From NCBI GenBank assembly GCA_918026815.1, contig CAKJVC010000147.1, positions 555,564 to 619,563 on the forward strand: DNA of 64,000 nt, read 5' to 3'. The notes under the pieces are model-generated. The model made no database searches, was not told where the DNA came from, and worked only from the letters and a program-made list of their open reading frames with translations. A program made the translations under genes and the position numbers. The DNA is from Chalara sp. BL73. Lineage: Eukaryota > Ascomycota > Leotiomycetes > Helotiales. Shown piece by piece: positions 12,657 through 24,932 of the stretch; the first letter of the stretch is position 1; every line of letters begins with the position of its first letter.

Positions 12657-15174
12657 ATGCACCCTAGCTTGACATCCTTGGGGAGGTCGACGATGCTCAT
12701 CGCAACTTCTGGGTTTAGTTCGGCATACACTTGTGCGTAACCAGATGCCATGGCCATAGTGTTATTATTATTAAGCTTATTTATCCAATGACTGACAATG
12801 TTTGATTTCTAAGGGAAGAGCGTTCATATTGGTGGTGGCGGAGGATATGTACCTGGCATTGTCTTTAACCCTTCTCAGAAAAGGGTCGCCTATGCAAGAA
12901 CAGACATTGGCGGGTTGTATCGACTCAATAGTGATCATAGCTGGACACCGCTTCTTGACTGGGTCAAAAATGCAGATGGGTACTTAAGGTCAAGATCTAA
13001 AGCAAGATAAGCAATCACATTCTAACATGATTTCAGCAACTTGTGGGGTGTTCTTTCTGTTGCCACTGACCCCATTGTACCTGCGAATGTTTATGCAGCG
13101 TGTGGGCTGTACACAAACGACTGGGATCCGAATCCAGGGTCAATTTTGGAGAGTTCGGACTACGGCAATACCTGGTCGAGAACCGAGTTGCCCTTTAAGC
13201 TCGGTGGAAATGAAGCGGGCCGTGGCTGTGGCGAGCGTTTAGCTATTGATCCTAACAACAATAGCATTCTGTATCTTGGAGCACCAAATGGGAATGGCCT
13301 ATGAAAAATTACGGACAGTGGAATCACGTGGCCAACTTCCCTTCCAGTGGCACGTTCATAGCAGGCGGCAACATCATCGGCCTCGTCAATGTAGTTTTTG
13401 ATACGACTGCGGGCACCATAGGCGGAAATACCTCGAGAATCTTCATAGGCGTCGCTAATATAGACTCTGAATCTGTATATGTCTCCAATGATGCTGGTAG
13501 AACTTGGTCCGTAGTCTTAGGCCAGCCGGTCGGACGGTTCCCTCATCGAATGAAATTGTCTGCTAGCGAGCGATGTCTATATCTGACTCTCAGCGACCAA
13601 GCTGGACCATATGATGGAGGCGATGGCGCAGTATACCGCTATAGTCTAGGCAGTGGGACTTGGACCAACATCACACCAACATGGGGGGCCAGTAACGGCT
13701 GGACTTTTGGGTTTGGTGGTTTGGCACTGGACGCACAGTCTCCTGGCACAACAATGGTAGCGTCAGATAATTTATGGTGGCCGGACAACCAAATCTTTCG
13801 GAGCAACGATTCTGTATATGCACGAGGGCGCCAAATTCAGAGGATATGGCACTAACTACTGAATAGGTTAGCACCTAGACCATCCTCTGGGATTCATGGG
13901 ACAAATCAACGAAGTACTACACGTATAACGTAAGCCACTCTTGAACCAGCCCAATTTTTGTTTTGACCCAGAGTTGTGGGTGGCAAAACTTACAGATATT
14001 CAGACAGATCTTGCCCCTTGGATCAAGAACTCCCATCCAGCCAACGGGGTGCTGGAGCTAGGATGGATGATAGCTTCACTAGAGATTGACCCATTTAATA
14101 GCAACTACTGGTAAGCCACCTCTGCCCGTGATCGCAAAGCTAGCGTGAGAGCCATTTAATGGTAGCCAGGCTGACCACGGATATCCAACTCTTAGGTTGT
14201 ATGGAACCAGTATGAGCATCTTCGGCGGTACCAACCTTCAGGACTGGCCAAATATTGTGATAGAATCACTTGCAGATGGAATCGAACAAGAATTGGTGTA
14301 CGAGCTCATTGCAGTACCAGGTGGCCCTCCTTTGGTGTCTGCTCTTGGGGATATTGGTGGATTCATACATGAGGACTTGGACACACCGCCACAAAAATGG
14401 TTTCAAAATAACAGATACTCGTCCACTAGCGGCTTAGACTATGCCGGCCAAGTTCCGTACAATCTCGTGCGCATTGGAAGTTCCGGATCTGATGGATACT
14501 CTCAACTGTCCCGGTCATATGACGGCGGCAAGAATTGGGGTCCTGTTACTATAGCCTCAAACGCCACATATGGAGGAAAGGTTGCCATAAGCGCGGATGC
14601 TAGTAGTATCTTATGGTGTACAGAGAACGAGGGGACGTATGCTTTCATCGATGGAGATCAGCAAACAGTGAGCACAATCAGCTCAGGCACTAAAATCGCC
14701 GCGGACAAAATTGACGGCGCATATATGTATGCTGCTGGTGGATCCGCCTTTTATGTCTCATCAGATGCTGGAAAGACTTTTACCCAAACTTATATATTTT
14801 TGGGCTCTGCAAACCATATAACGGCACACCCAGCACAGGCAGGAGACATATGGCTAACGGCAAGCAATGGTTTGTATCATTCTATAGATCACGCTACCTC
14901 ATTTTCAAAGCTGCCCGGTGTCACCACAGCATATGATATTGCCTTGGGTAAGGGCTCGAATGGATATCCCAATTTTGATAGCTTCGTAATTACCAATGAT
15001 ATAATTAGCACCTTAGCACTGAGCATCGACCAGGGAGTGACCTGGACTGAGATTGGCGATTCTGCACATGGCTTTCATGTCAGTGACGGAAATATTCTCG
15101 GTGCAAGCATGGATATTGCTGGGTGTGTGTTTGTTGGGACTAATGGCCGAGGAGTGTTTTATGGGACTCCGTGA
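12657..15174 (+). pseudogene. GH74 xyloglucanase / oligoxyloglucan-reducing-end cellobiohydrolase, inactivated
   Basis: ATG 12657 begins a probable signal peptide. The first intron (12733-12813, donor GTGCGT) rebuilds the Trp of the family motif YTWKSVHIGGGGYVPGI; a second intron is 12980-13036. Seven-bladed-propeller sequence follows (YARTDIGGLYRLN, RGCGERLAIDPNNNSILYLG). TGA at 13302-13304 then replaces the Trp of NGLWK, and the frame changes near 13325 (from SGITW to VANFPSSGTF). More frame damage lies at 13820-13920. The C-terminal half is open from 14197 to 15174 and keeps GDIGGFIHEDLDT. In GH74 the two catalytic Asp residues lie in the TDIGG and GDIGG motifs; both are still encoded. The ancestral enzyme would be secreted and cut plant xyloglucan. 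Confidence 0.85.
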
Positions 15175-16395
15175 TGGGTATCCGTTTGATAGTATGAAGT
15201 CCACGGTAATTTTAACTACTATTCAAACTAAGCCATTCAATTCCAGTTTCTGGCATTTCCTGTCACACACCGATACTTGCACTCGATGGACTCCGATTCC
15301 TGTAACGCTGGATCCTTCCCATTTACTAGATAGGAAGTGTTACGTGGCAGCTGCAACAAAGAAGCACCTGAGTGACTAGCTAGAATTTCAATCCTAGTAC
15401 TCATGTATGACTGCTATGAAATTTCCATCTTTAATATAATCTAGTTCCTCAACCCGAAAAATTGGTAAACCATCGTGAGGCCCTTCAAAGCTATAAAAGA
15501 ACTCACATTGCTACCTCAATCTTTGAAAATCGGTTCAAATCGCCGCCTAGGAGGAGTTTCGTTAAATTGGTCGTGGATACTTGTTCGATAAGCGCCATGT
15601 GCACAATATGCCAAAAATCGAAGTCAAGAATAAATCCATTTATAAAGAAATGAAAAGGATTTAAATGTGGCAGAGTGAGCTAAATTGGAAAGTACTTATA
15701 GAGAAATCTGAAGAGAATATTAATAAACGTACACGAGATCTTAATATCCTCAGAACCCAGAGGAAGCTCAAGTGACGTAAACTTTATCCGCGATACTATT
15801 TGTTGAGCATTCCCTCCGAGGTGTTATAAGGGACAGAAGCGCAGATCTGTGATGCGCCATTGTAATCAGAAGTCTGTCGAGCAGTTATAATCTATGAAGA
15901 GGGCGGGGTTGTGCCGACGCTAGATATAACGACTACTTTAAAGTAGAGCGGAGAGTGAAAAAGCGAGAAGGTTGAGATGGAGAAGATAAATCGACATATA
16001 GCTCAGGGCAGACATCACAGGCCATCGGAAGGAGGACCCTCTCTATCTTCGGGGTCCCTACAGCAGTGTTGCACTTGATGACTTGAGGCAGATTGGGTAT
16101 CAGGAGCTATGTTGCTGTACATACATAACTCTCCACTTCCAGCATCTGTATCTAATATTACCCTATCAAGGGATTCACTCCAAATTGCAGATGATGTTCG
16201 AGCCGAGAACTAAGTGCCATGCCATGCCAAACGCTACAATATGGTCCGGTGCGTCTATGGAGAACAAGGAAACGATGCCATCGTCAAAATCAAGGAGCGA
16301 GTTGGCGACGACGCAAAAATCGAGTGGTTATATCGGACAAGCTGAGCTAACAAGTTCAAACAGCACGAATCTCTTTTTTTATGAATTTTGTCACT
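15175..16395. other. Intergenic region without recognised gene
   Basis: Convergent spacer between the GH74 pseudogene and the minus-strand regulator gene. Only short, unsupported open frames. No repeat or RNA gene recognised. Confidence 0.5.
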
Positions 16396-18569
16396 CTACT
16401 CTAGGAGTGAGCCCATCCACATATTCCCACTCTCCATAATAAAGGTATCAAATTCTCTCATTGCATCGCTATCAAAGTCCAAAGTGTCCCACGCGGTATT
16501 AAAATTATCGACATATTGGCCAGAGGATCCTGGCTCAGTACTCAGGTCGTGGAATGTTGGTGTAGGGAAGTGATCATTTGAGGGAGCGAGTTCACCGTGA
16601 TGTTCTGTTGATACATTATTGTCATTCAAAAAATGCATCGATTGTGAGTAACCATTCATTGGTCTCGACAATAGTGATGGAGCAGCTGCCACCTCGTCAA
16701 GGATATTTTCGATCGGTCCGTCACATGGCTTCGAGTGTTCATGGTACTTAATACAGAAGTTTTTCTTTTGCACATAATATATCTTAAGCTTTACAAACAC
16801 AGCTTTGTATGGTTGTAGCTGTGGCATATATCCATATCGGGTTAAATCGGATATCCTTTGACTCATAGCGTCGAGTAGGTCCGGCGCTGACGGCTCATCA
16901 ATTGAGTGACCAGTGTTGAAGCGGGATTTAACGAGACTTTCGGCGAAAGCGCCGAGTTTGACGAGACTCACAGCTGCGTACATGTTCCAGATGAAGAAAA
17001 TGTTAGGAAGCAACCGAGTCAGTGTTTCGTCCATGGACAAGAAGACCGTCATCACCTCCCGACACAACTCTAGGCACCTGCAGAGTGTATTGAAGTGGGC
17101 TGTGGTAATAAGTGGTTGGAGGTTCCCTGGGTGATTTTTGTCTTGCTTCATGACATACAATCTATGGTTGTAGTCTATAATGGCGATTTGATAGATATAG
17201 AGCTCGGTTGCGCTGACTACATGCTTCTCGAGCCCTTCCATAAAATGTCAGCCACGTTAGAAAATAGGCATAGGAAGTGACAACTTCAGTAAACGTACGA
17301 GAGTCAACAAGATCTGATGAAGAATTCCAGTCTCCTAAACGTTCATGAAACATTTTCATCATATATTGTGTCCTGGGATTGTCGAAACTTTCGTCTTTTA
17401 TAGTGGCTAGGTCGTTCAGAAGTACAGAGGCATCTTCCACCACCTGCTGAAGTTCTACCAGTCTGCACAACCATGAACTATTAGTTGTGCTTCCGTCACC
17501 CTGTGCTAAAGCTCTAATACAACCTTGAGTTCGCGGTCTTGACATGTTGAAATTATGCGGACTTAATAACGCTGCCGTGCTGGCGGTCGTAGTATGTTAG
17601 CGAAGTAAACTCAGCATAGTGGATCTAACAACTGGCGAGCACTTACTTTGATGCGGCATGGTAGGTGCCTAGCCATGTACTACAAGTTTCCAAATTTTCT
17701 ACTGTCATACCCTCCGTGACGGGCTCCCGTGTTTCGCCTATGCCTAAATCTAATGACATAGCAACGGCGTTACGTATATACTGCAGGTTGAGCACGGAAC
17801 TTTTGGCATGGGGTAGTTGAAAAGCGTAGTGGGAAATCAAAAGTAATGATTGCAAAAGGTCCATTGACTTCACACCTTCGATGAAGACCTTTTGTGCCAA
17901 TTCTTCGTTGAGATGTCCGAGAAGTTGAAACTCTAATGCAGGAAGGATTGATGTGCTGCCAACAGTGAGAATGGTCAAGAACAGTACAGGTTTTGAAGAT
18001 CGTATTTTATGAAAATCCTGCTCTGAATCCAGCTGTATTATGGGCATGATCGGTCTCATGTAATTCTTCCAGTGGTTGAATAGTATGATTGCGGTCTGCA
18101 GATCAACCCAACCTTTGTCAATGGCATCAGGATAGACAAGATATCCGACAGCGGGACTCTTCGAAGACCTGACAATGTCACTGTTGGTGGCATTGGTAAA
18201 CGATGCTACATTTTGGGGTTGTTTTGAGGGTGAAGATTGTTGTCGAAGACTTCTGTTATCTTCCCCAGAGATGTGGTGGCTTCTGAGCCGCTCCGTCGTG
18301 AACGGGCGGGCTGGGCTCCGGCTCTCTGAGCCTTCATACTGTTCCTTGCGCATTCCCTTAGTCAGAAGCTCGATCTTTTGCTCGAGCTCTAAAAGCTTGC
18401 GAGCCGACCTTACACGTGGTTTCGAAGGTTCCGGAGGCTCGCATAGTCGTGAATATTTTTGACACCCAGCACAATTTCGTGACCCGTCCACTGGTACACA
18501 TTTTATCTTCATTTGCTTGCACGAAGCACAAGCCCTGAACTTCTGGTTGTTACTCGCTAGTTGATCCAT
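16396..18569 (-). CDS. Zn2Cys6 transcription factor
   Basis: Three exons are proposed: 18569-17647, 17579-17299 and 17234-16396 (680 codons plus stop, in frame). The N-terminus has a complete zinc cluster, CASCKQMKIKC...CAGCQKYSRLC (about residues 14-43), followed by a short basic linker and a Leu-rich coiled segment (KLLELEQKIELLTK, about 59-72). The middle is a fungal-trans-like helical region with TYHAAS near the end of exon 1. Intron 1 (17646-17580) and intron 2 (17298-17235, GTACGT donor, CTAAC branch site) both restore the frame; without intron 2 an apparent frameshift remains near 17240. The product is a nuclear DNA-binding regulator. Its start is about 650 bp from the divergent NmrA-like gene at 19217, with paired CGG/CCG palindromes between them, so it may regulate that gene (inference). 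Confidence 0.85.
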
Positions 18570-19093
18570 AAATCGTGATGCAGGCGGGATAAAAAGTAGA
18601 GACTCGGAATTACATTGTTATTTTTCCATGCTGAGCAGAAGGCACCAATTCTCTTGGGTAGTGAATTAGGGTCACCTGACTCATGCTATGAACCTTATTA
18701 ATAAGCCGCCGTGCACCGAAATTTTCGAAGCTTCTGCAAGGTTTTTTTTTGGACAGCATCCCAAATTTGCTAAAACGTGATTGATACGATCTACTACCAT
18801 ACAGCCTGATGCGATTTGCTTTATACACTCTTTCTAAGTCGTGTCATGTTCTCTGCCATACTCATCTGTATGCTTCGATATTCTTTTGGCTGGTTTCGTT
18901 AAGCGAGCGGGAAGGCGTACTTGCCTCGTTGGAGAAATCCAGTAAACACAGGAATATGCTAGGATTGGTATATTTTACTACATTTAGAAAAGAACCTTAA
19001 ACTTTACCAACGAAGACTGGACTTGAATTAATTTCACTATGACAAATTCAATGTTTGAAACATATAGCAGGTGAAAGTGGCCCGGGTGACTAT

Positions 19094-19111
19094 CGGCGCC
19101 GGTCGGCGCCG
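19094..19111. promoter_or_regulatory. Double CGG-N2-CCG palindrome in divergent promoter
   Basis: The sequence CGGCGCCGGTCGGCGCCG is two identical 8-bp palindromes spaced by 2 bp. Zn2Cys6 proteins usually bind paired CGG triplets, so this fits a regulator operator. It lies 106 bp upstream of the NmrA-like ATG at 19217 and about 525 bp upstream of the divergent Zn2Cys6 gene. Which protein binds it is inference. Confidence 0.5.
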
Positions 19112-19216
19112 AGATGCGTAATCAGACATTCATAAGTCTGAGTTGACTAGGAGAGGATCCTTCTTTCTACCTATCTTATTGTTTCGCTTTTCAAGAACTT
19201 TTGAAGGATCAAATCA

Positions 19217-20188
19217 ATGTCGAAGACAATTCTTGTTACAGGTGCGACCGGCAAACAAGGCGGAGCCCTTTTAAATGCGCTGATCAAGGCGAACGCTGAT
19301 GTCGAAATTCTGGCCCTTACGCGAAATGCCTCATCGACTTCCGCTCAAGAACTTTTAAATAAGTCTCCCAAGGTCAAAGTGATTGCTGGGAACTTGGATG
19401 CAGCCGATGAGGTCTTTGCAAAAGCCAGAGAAGTCTCCAAGCTTCCCATTTGGGGCGTCTTCAGCGTGCAGGTAATCTCTTGATTTCAATTATTTCATGT
19501 ACAGCTTTCTGATAACCTCAACCAGGCGGCTATGGGCGGCGGCGCTAACGCTGAGAGTGAGGTTCGACAAGGCATTGCTCTTATTGAGGCGTCCATCAAG
19601 AACGATGTCAAGCACTTCGTCTATTCCTCTGTGGACCGTGGAGGAGTCAAATCAGACAACAACCCGACGAATGTTCCTCATTTCCAAACCAAGCATAAGC
19701 TCGAACAACACCTGGTTAGCATGGCAAAACATGGCAACATGGATTGGACTGTCGTGCGACCGGTTGCTTTCTTCGAGAATCTCGTCCCAGGCTTTTTTGG
19801 TAAGGTCTTCGCAACGAGCTGGCAGATGGCCTTGAGAGGAAATCAGAAGTTACAACTGGTCGCGACAAGCGACATTGGTATCCTCGCCGCTGAGGTTTTT
19901 ATGAATCCATCGGAGTACAAATCTACGAAAATATCAGTGGCAGGCGATGAATTGACATTCGACCAATTCAAGCAAACCTTCGAGCAGGAAACAGGCAGGA
20001 ATCTGCCCACGACTTTCCATTTCATAGGGGCGGTAATCAATTGGTTGGCGAAAGACTTGGGATATATGTTTAAATGGTTCCGTAATGAAGGATATGGAGC
20101 TGATATTTCCCAAGTGAAAAAGATCAACCCACAATTGAAGGATTTCAGGACATGGCTCAGAAAGGAGAGTCAATTCAAGACCAAATAA
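19217..20188 (+). CDS. NmrA-like NAD(P)-binding protein
   Basis: Two exons, 19217-19471 and 19526-20188, give 305 residues; the intron starts GTAATC and ends CCTCAACCAG. The N-terminus MSKTILVTGATGKQGGALL holds the GxTGxxG dinucleotide-binding loop of atypical short-chain reductases (NmrA/HSCARG group). Other typical parts are HFVYSSVDRGG, the Lys in FQTKHKLEQHL, and WTVVRPVAFFENLVPGFFGK. Members sense or use NAD(P)(H) in the cytosol; some act as redox-dependent regulators and others as reductases. Sequence alone does not decide between these. No lesion is seen. The gene is divergent from the Zn2Cys6 regulator, and a second NmrA-like gene follows about 0.9 kb downstream on the same strand. 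Confidence 0.9.
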
Positions 20189-21114
20189 TTCTTTCCACCT
20201 CTCAGTGGTGAAGAAATATTTTTCTTGAGATAGAGTTTGAGCTTGCCATACCATATTTTCTTCGACATGTGTAACAGTAGCTGAAAATCTCTAGGATTAT
20301 AGAATGTTTAATCTCAACTTATTACTTTAAAACTTCTCTTTTCGGGTCTGTCCGTACACAATATATTTATAACAAATCTAAAGTCCTGCCATTTGGTACG
20401 GCTGTAGCTAGCATGCACTTCTTATTCTATCCCTCTTCTAGTAAGCTTTTACAAAGAGAGCTACCAATCCCTGCTGCATAACTCGGTGATGATAGAAAGC
20501 GCAAAGAGGATGATGGGACTGCCTTTAACCAAATATTATATGTTGGTCGTTTAACATACGCCATCTGCCACAGAATATTTTGGATTTTACCCAGTATCAG
20601 TGTGAGCTGTGTGACTCTCTAAAATATTAAGTATACTGAAAGAGGATAGTCCACGTCTACAAAAGCACTGTAGCATGGTACACTTCCAAAGTAGAAAAGT
20701 AGGGCAGTCCCAGTATAGATCAACAAGATCATGCTTATTTTAGTGCAATCTTGCTAGTATTTCAAAAACTGGGCGATTTAGGTGTAAAAGTTGCGATATC
20801 ATAACAGGTACAGATCGAAATAAACATTAGCCACTAAACTATGTTTTGTACTAGGATGCCTGTAAGTGGAATTTAGTAGATAGGGCTAGAGCCAGATTGC
20901 AAATAGAATAGCAAGCAGGCTCTATCCTTACATACTGCCCACTATGATTAACCGTACAGCTCCGACCGGACATTAGAGGCACCGAGGTTTCGGTGTTGTG
21001 AGGTAATAAACGCGCCACGCATTTCAGGACGTATTGCACTGCTGATAAATAAAACCTATATATTAAGTGCGATTTCCCATGCAGAATCTTCTTCAGCTAC
21101 AACTTCCTGTCATC
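20189..21114. other. Intergenic region without recognised gene
   Basis: Spacer between the two NmrA-like genes. No supported coding sequence or repeat. The 3' part should contain the promoter of the next gene. Confidence 0.5.
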
Positions 21115-22160
21115 ATGTCTCTCACCGTTGGGATTGCCGGCATCACCGGAAAGTTCGGTCGCGTCCTCGTCTCTTCATTGCTTAAATACCCGAATATTAC
21201 AGTCAAAGGGTACTGCCGGGACCTCGCAAAGGTGCCTTCATCTTTTGTGTCCAATGCTCGGTTTTCGGTCTCGGCGGGAGAAGCCTTTAGTAGCGAACAT
21301 ATCTCACCCTTTGTTACAGGCTGTGATGTGGTAGTGTGTTGCTATCTCGGCGACGATAACTTGATGATCGAGGGGCAGAAGCTGCTTATAGACGCATGCG
21401 AGGTAAAAGGAGTTCCACGCTATGTTGCATCAGACTGGAGTCTGGATTACACGAAGCTCGAGTTTGGTCACCTCTTTCCTAAGGATCCAATGAAGCATAT
21501 CAAGGCATATCTAGATACAAAGGAAAGAGTCAAGGGAGTACATATCTTTGTTGGCGGGTTTATACAAGGCTTTTTCGGCCCTTTGTTCGGGATTTGGGAT
21601 CCAACATCAACGACTTTCAGGTACTGGGGAACTGGTGACGAGCTGTGGGAAGGCACCACTTATGAGAACGCTGCCGAATATACTGCCGCCATTTGTGCAG
21701 ACAAGGATGCAGTTGGAATTCAAAAAGGTGAGTCGCTAGAGAAAGGGCAAATTTCAATGACTGTTAACCGCTGCTGCATAGTTGTCGGAGGTCGAGCCAA
21801 ATTTCGCGATATAGTCGATTCCTTTGAAAAGGCTTATAACGTGAAGCCTAAGCTCGAATGTCTTGGTTCACTCGAAGATCTGTATACACGCATGCATAAC
21901 TTGCGAAGTGCTGACCCGCAAAACTTCTATGCTTATATGTTTCTGTAAGTCGAACAAATTTGAGACCAGCTGTTCTGCGGTTAACGTCCAACAGATACTA
22001 CCAGTATTACGTGCTCAATGGAGAGGCAAACGTTGGCTCCGAGCTGGATAATGGGAAGTATCCACAAGTTAAGCCAGTTTCATGGGAGGATTTCATGGCT
22101 GGAGTGCCATTGAAAGATTTAGCTAATACCTTCTTCGGTGTCGGTGAGAATATTAGCTAG
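21115..22160 (+). CDS. NmrA-like / isoflavone-reductase-like NAD(P)-binding protein
   Basis: Three exons are proposed: 21115-21727, 21782-21944 and 21995-22160 (313 residues). The first intron is 54 bp and contains no stop, so unspliced sequence also reads open; splicing gives the more typical IQKVVGGRAKFRDIV. I chose ATG 21115 (MSLTVGIAGITGKFG) because the GxxGxxG loop then lies at the very N-terminus; an in-frame ATG at 21067 would add 16 residues. Further family traits are YVASDWSLDYTKL and the C-terminal YYQYYVLNGEANVG. The expected role is an NAD(P)H-dependent reductase or sensor in the cytosol; the substrate is unknown. It may work with the neighbouring NmrA-like protein and the Zn2Cys6 regulator (inference from position). 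Confidence 0.85.
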
Positions 22161-23070
22161 GATATCTACAGCTGCAATTTTTTATGGAGTAATCACAAGT
22201 AGAAAATGAAGAAGCTGGTACAAAAATCAAGGTTCGCAGTAAAATGTTTCTTACAAATAGCTGTGGTATAGACTAGAACCAAATGACAATGCCAACTTGA
22301 ACTAAATTTGTTCATATAGATAGTTATAATAATTTCTTTGTGCCCATTCAAACGCCCTACTACTGAATGTATCATTATTTGACACCCGAGTGCTGTGCAA
22401 AATGAGGCAGTCTTACTCTTATCCAATGCCACCATCTCAAGATCTTCAATGGCGAATAAAGCTTCTTTGGCAGGTGTGTTTGAAACGTGTACGCCCAAGT
22501 TATGGACTTAAAGCCATTGTTATCATCTACAAAACTATTGACATATTTTGTATTCAATAGTCTTACTATCTAAATACCTCCATTACTACTGTCGAAAATT
22601 TCAAATGCAGCTCCAATGCCAGACAGCCTGAAATTCTAGCTCCTATCTCTAGCAAGATGAGAGGATCTAGATGGATGTAGCCTGGGTGAACAATGCATAA
22701 GAAGCGGCAAGGCGAAGCATGCTAGAGGTCCCTCTTGAATTTGAGGTGCAGCTACGTAGGTAAAAGCATAGAGATAATCGGTTGTTTAGGTAGGCTAGTC
22801 GTAGATGCAAGTGATTATACGGATCGCTCTATCTCGGCTGGGAGTAACGATAAGAGAGGGGCAGAGACTTGCTGCTTCAGAACTAACTTTTCATTATTTT
22901 TTACAGCCTGGAATAGTCCACGTTCTGTGCACAGGCCACCTCACAAGTGGCGAAATTGTGCTTGAGTATTTATGCATGACGATTATTGTGAAGGCCAAAT
23001 CACTAGAAGAAGGCTTCAGTCAGGCACGGCTCCTTCAATTTTGAAATCGAAAGCCTAGAGCCAAAATGGC
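22161..23070. other. Intergenic region without recognised gene
   Basis: Spacer between the second NmrA-like gene and the Fot1 element. Short open frames only, with no recognisable family. Confidence 0.5.
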
Positions 23071-23072
23071 TA

Positions 23073-24930
23073 ACGTAATCCACAAGCGAGTGGTCAACAC
23101 AAGCGAGTGGTCATATTTTTCTTGGCACAACACAAAAAGTTAAATAACACAACAATTAAACAATTAATTAATTACAGCTATTCAGATTCGGAATCTCCAA
23201 GTTCTATTCTAATATTTTGACACGTTCGTACGTTATAACCAAATTCTTCGCACGATTTACAACGTCGTTGTTGTAGTGCGGAAACCTTCGTACGACTACT
23301 ACTTTCGGCTAAATCGGTCTGCAATTGCGTATTAACGTCATTTTGAGCCTGAAAGTTTTGTGCATTTCGTAAACTAAATAATTCTCCTTCTTGAATTCGA
23401 CGCTTTTTCGTACGACGACGCCGACTAAGCTTATTATTTGCTTTGCGAAGTGCTACGTTTTCTTAGCGTAGCAAAACAAGTTTATGCATTGCACGCGTTG
23501 CACTTTTAGCAAACTGATTTATATTTGATAAAAGCGAAATCGGAAAGCTATTTTAATGTTGTACGATTTTTTCTTTAACATATTTTGTTTGAAATTGTGC
23601 TTTAACTAAATTGTGCGGTGTTTTTAGCTTCTAAGCTAAAAGCAAGTTAAACGAAGTTGTCGAAAAAGTTGAAGTAGAAAGTTTAATATTAAGCTGTGAA
23701 ATCACATAATCTGGATCGTACAATACAAGCTTTGTTCCGCGAAACTTTCTTTAAATATTTGATTTTGTTATTGTCGTACGAAATGCAGTGTAAAAAGCTG
23801 GAAAAAAGTCTTCTTTAGAAATGTGTGTTATATGCGCACGCATTAATTTTTCAATTTCTGTACTGTACGAACGTTTCAACGCGCAGAAACACTCAACATC
23901 AAATAGCTGAAACTTGTGAAATAAATGTGCAAGTATATACAACGTTATAATATTGTGTTTTTTGCAATAAAGCTCAAATTCGGTCGAATAATAGCTTTCG
24001 TGACCGTCAAGAATAAAAAGCCGATATACACTTTTCGTACGACGTTTTGTGTGCTAATTAAAGTGCTAAATCTAATCTAAACCGCGTTTATTTGTTGTTT
24101 AACTATTTGCCGTAACTGCAATTACTCAATCGTCCGGCAATTGACTGTTTTCGTACTATAACGATAAGTAGGTTTTGTTTACAACAATAATATATAGCAG
24201 TAGCGCATAGCCGTACGAATTAATACCTTGAATAACTGTAATTTATTCGCGGTTTCCTTATTGTACAGTTCGAAGTTTATTTTGCTGTTTAGCGCTTGTT
24301 ACAACTATTTCGAACGAAATTTGGCTTATTAAAAACCCGGTTTCGTTAAAGTTATATATATTTTTTTCGTTGATTCCGTATTTGTCAATTGTGTTTTGTA
24401 CGAGCTAAAACTACGCGTTATACACGTTCGAATCTTCGCATTTAGCTCTTTAATAATCAATTTTCCGATTAAAACGCGTTCGAAGCTTTAGTTGTCGTCG
24501 TACGAAATTTGAAGTCCAATTCTTGCCGACGCGTTCCGCGTTTTGTTCCGCAAGCAATCGATTTGCTATATTTTCAACATTGTTTATTCGAGAAAGAAAC
24601 GATCGCGAATCTAAGTCAAAAATATGTCGTACGATAGTTTCTTTTTCTAATTGACTTAATTTTCGATTTGCTGGTGTAATATTTTGCTTTGCGAGTGTCC
24701 TTCGAACTTTACAGCGTAATGATGTATTAAGCACATTATATATTCGTGCAATTTTAGTAACATGTATTCGAAGGTTATTTTGTACAGTCTGAACAGCTAA
24801 AAGCATGTCCGATTCTTTCCACGTACGAACTATTTGTAGTTGTTGTATAATTGTTGTATAAATTCAAAAGTTTAATGCCAAGAAAAATATGACCACTCGC
24901 TTGTGTTGACCACTCGCTTGTGGATTACGT
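23073..24930 (-). mobile_element. Fot1/Pogo-type Tc1-mariner DNA transposon
   Basis: An element of 1,858 bp with inverted repeats of about 55 bp, starting ACGTAATCCACAAGCGAGTG, flanked by TA on both sides (23071-23072 and 24931-24932), the target duplication of this superfamily. Each TIR contains a 17-bp unit (CAAGCGAGTGGTCAACA) followed by a second partial copy. The inside encodes a decayed transposase on the minus strand. A lone relative of one end lies at about 35,084. Confidence 0.9.
23160..24840 (-). pseudogene. Decayed Fot1/Pogo transposase
   Basis: The longest open part (24806-24450) has a helix-turn-helix N-terminus and the Tc5-type DNA-binding motif NWTSNFVRRQLKLRTRFNRK, which in this family stands just before the DDE domain. 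Further on the frame is broken repeatedly. Near the 3' end (about 23215-23275) a zinc-knuckle-like tail reads RRCKSCEEFGYNVRTC; the usual GHN of this motif has become GYN, a C-to-T change. No functional transposase can be made from this copy. Confidence 0.82.
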
Positions 24931-24932
24931 TA

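Noticed and set aside
17162..17545. Apparent frameshift in the Zn2Cys6 gene near 17240
   Set aside because: A 64-bp intron (17298-17235) with GTACGT donor and CTAAC branch site restores the frame, so the gene is treated as intact.
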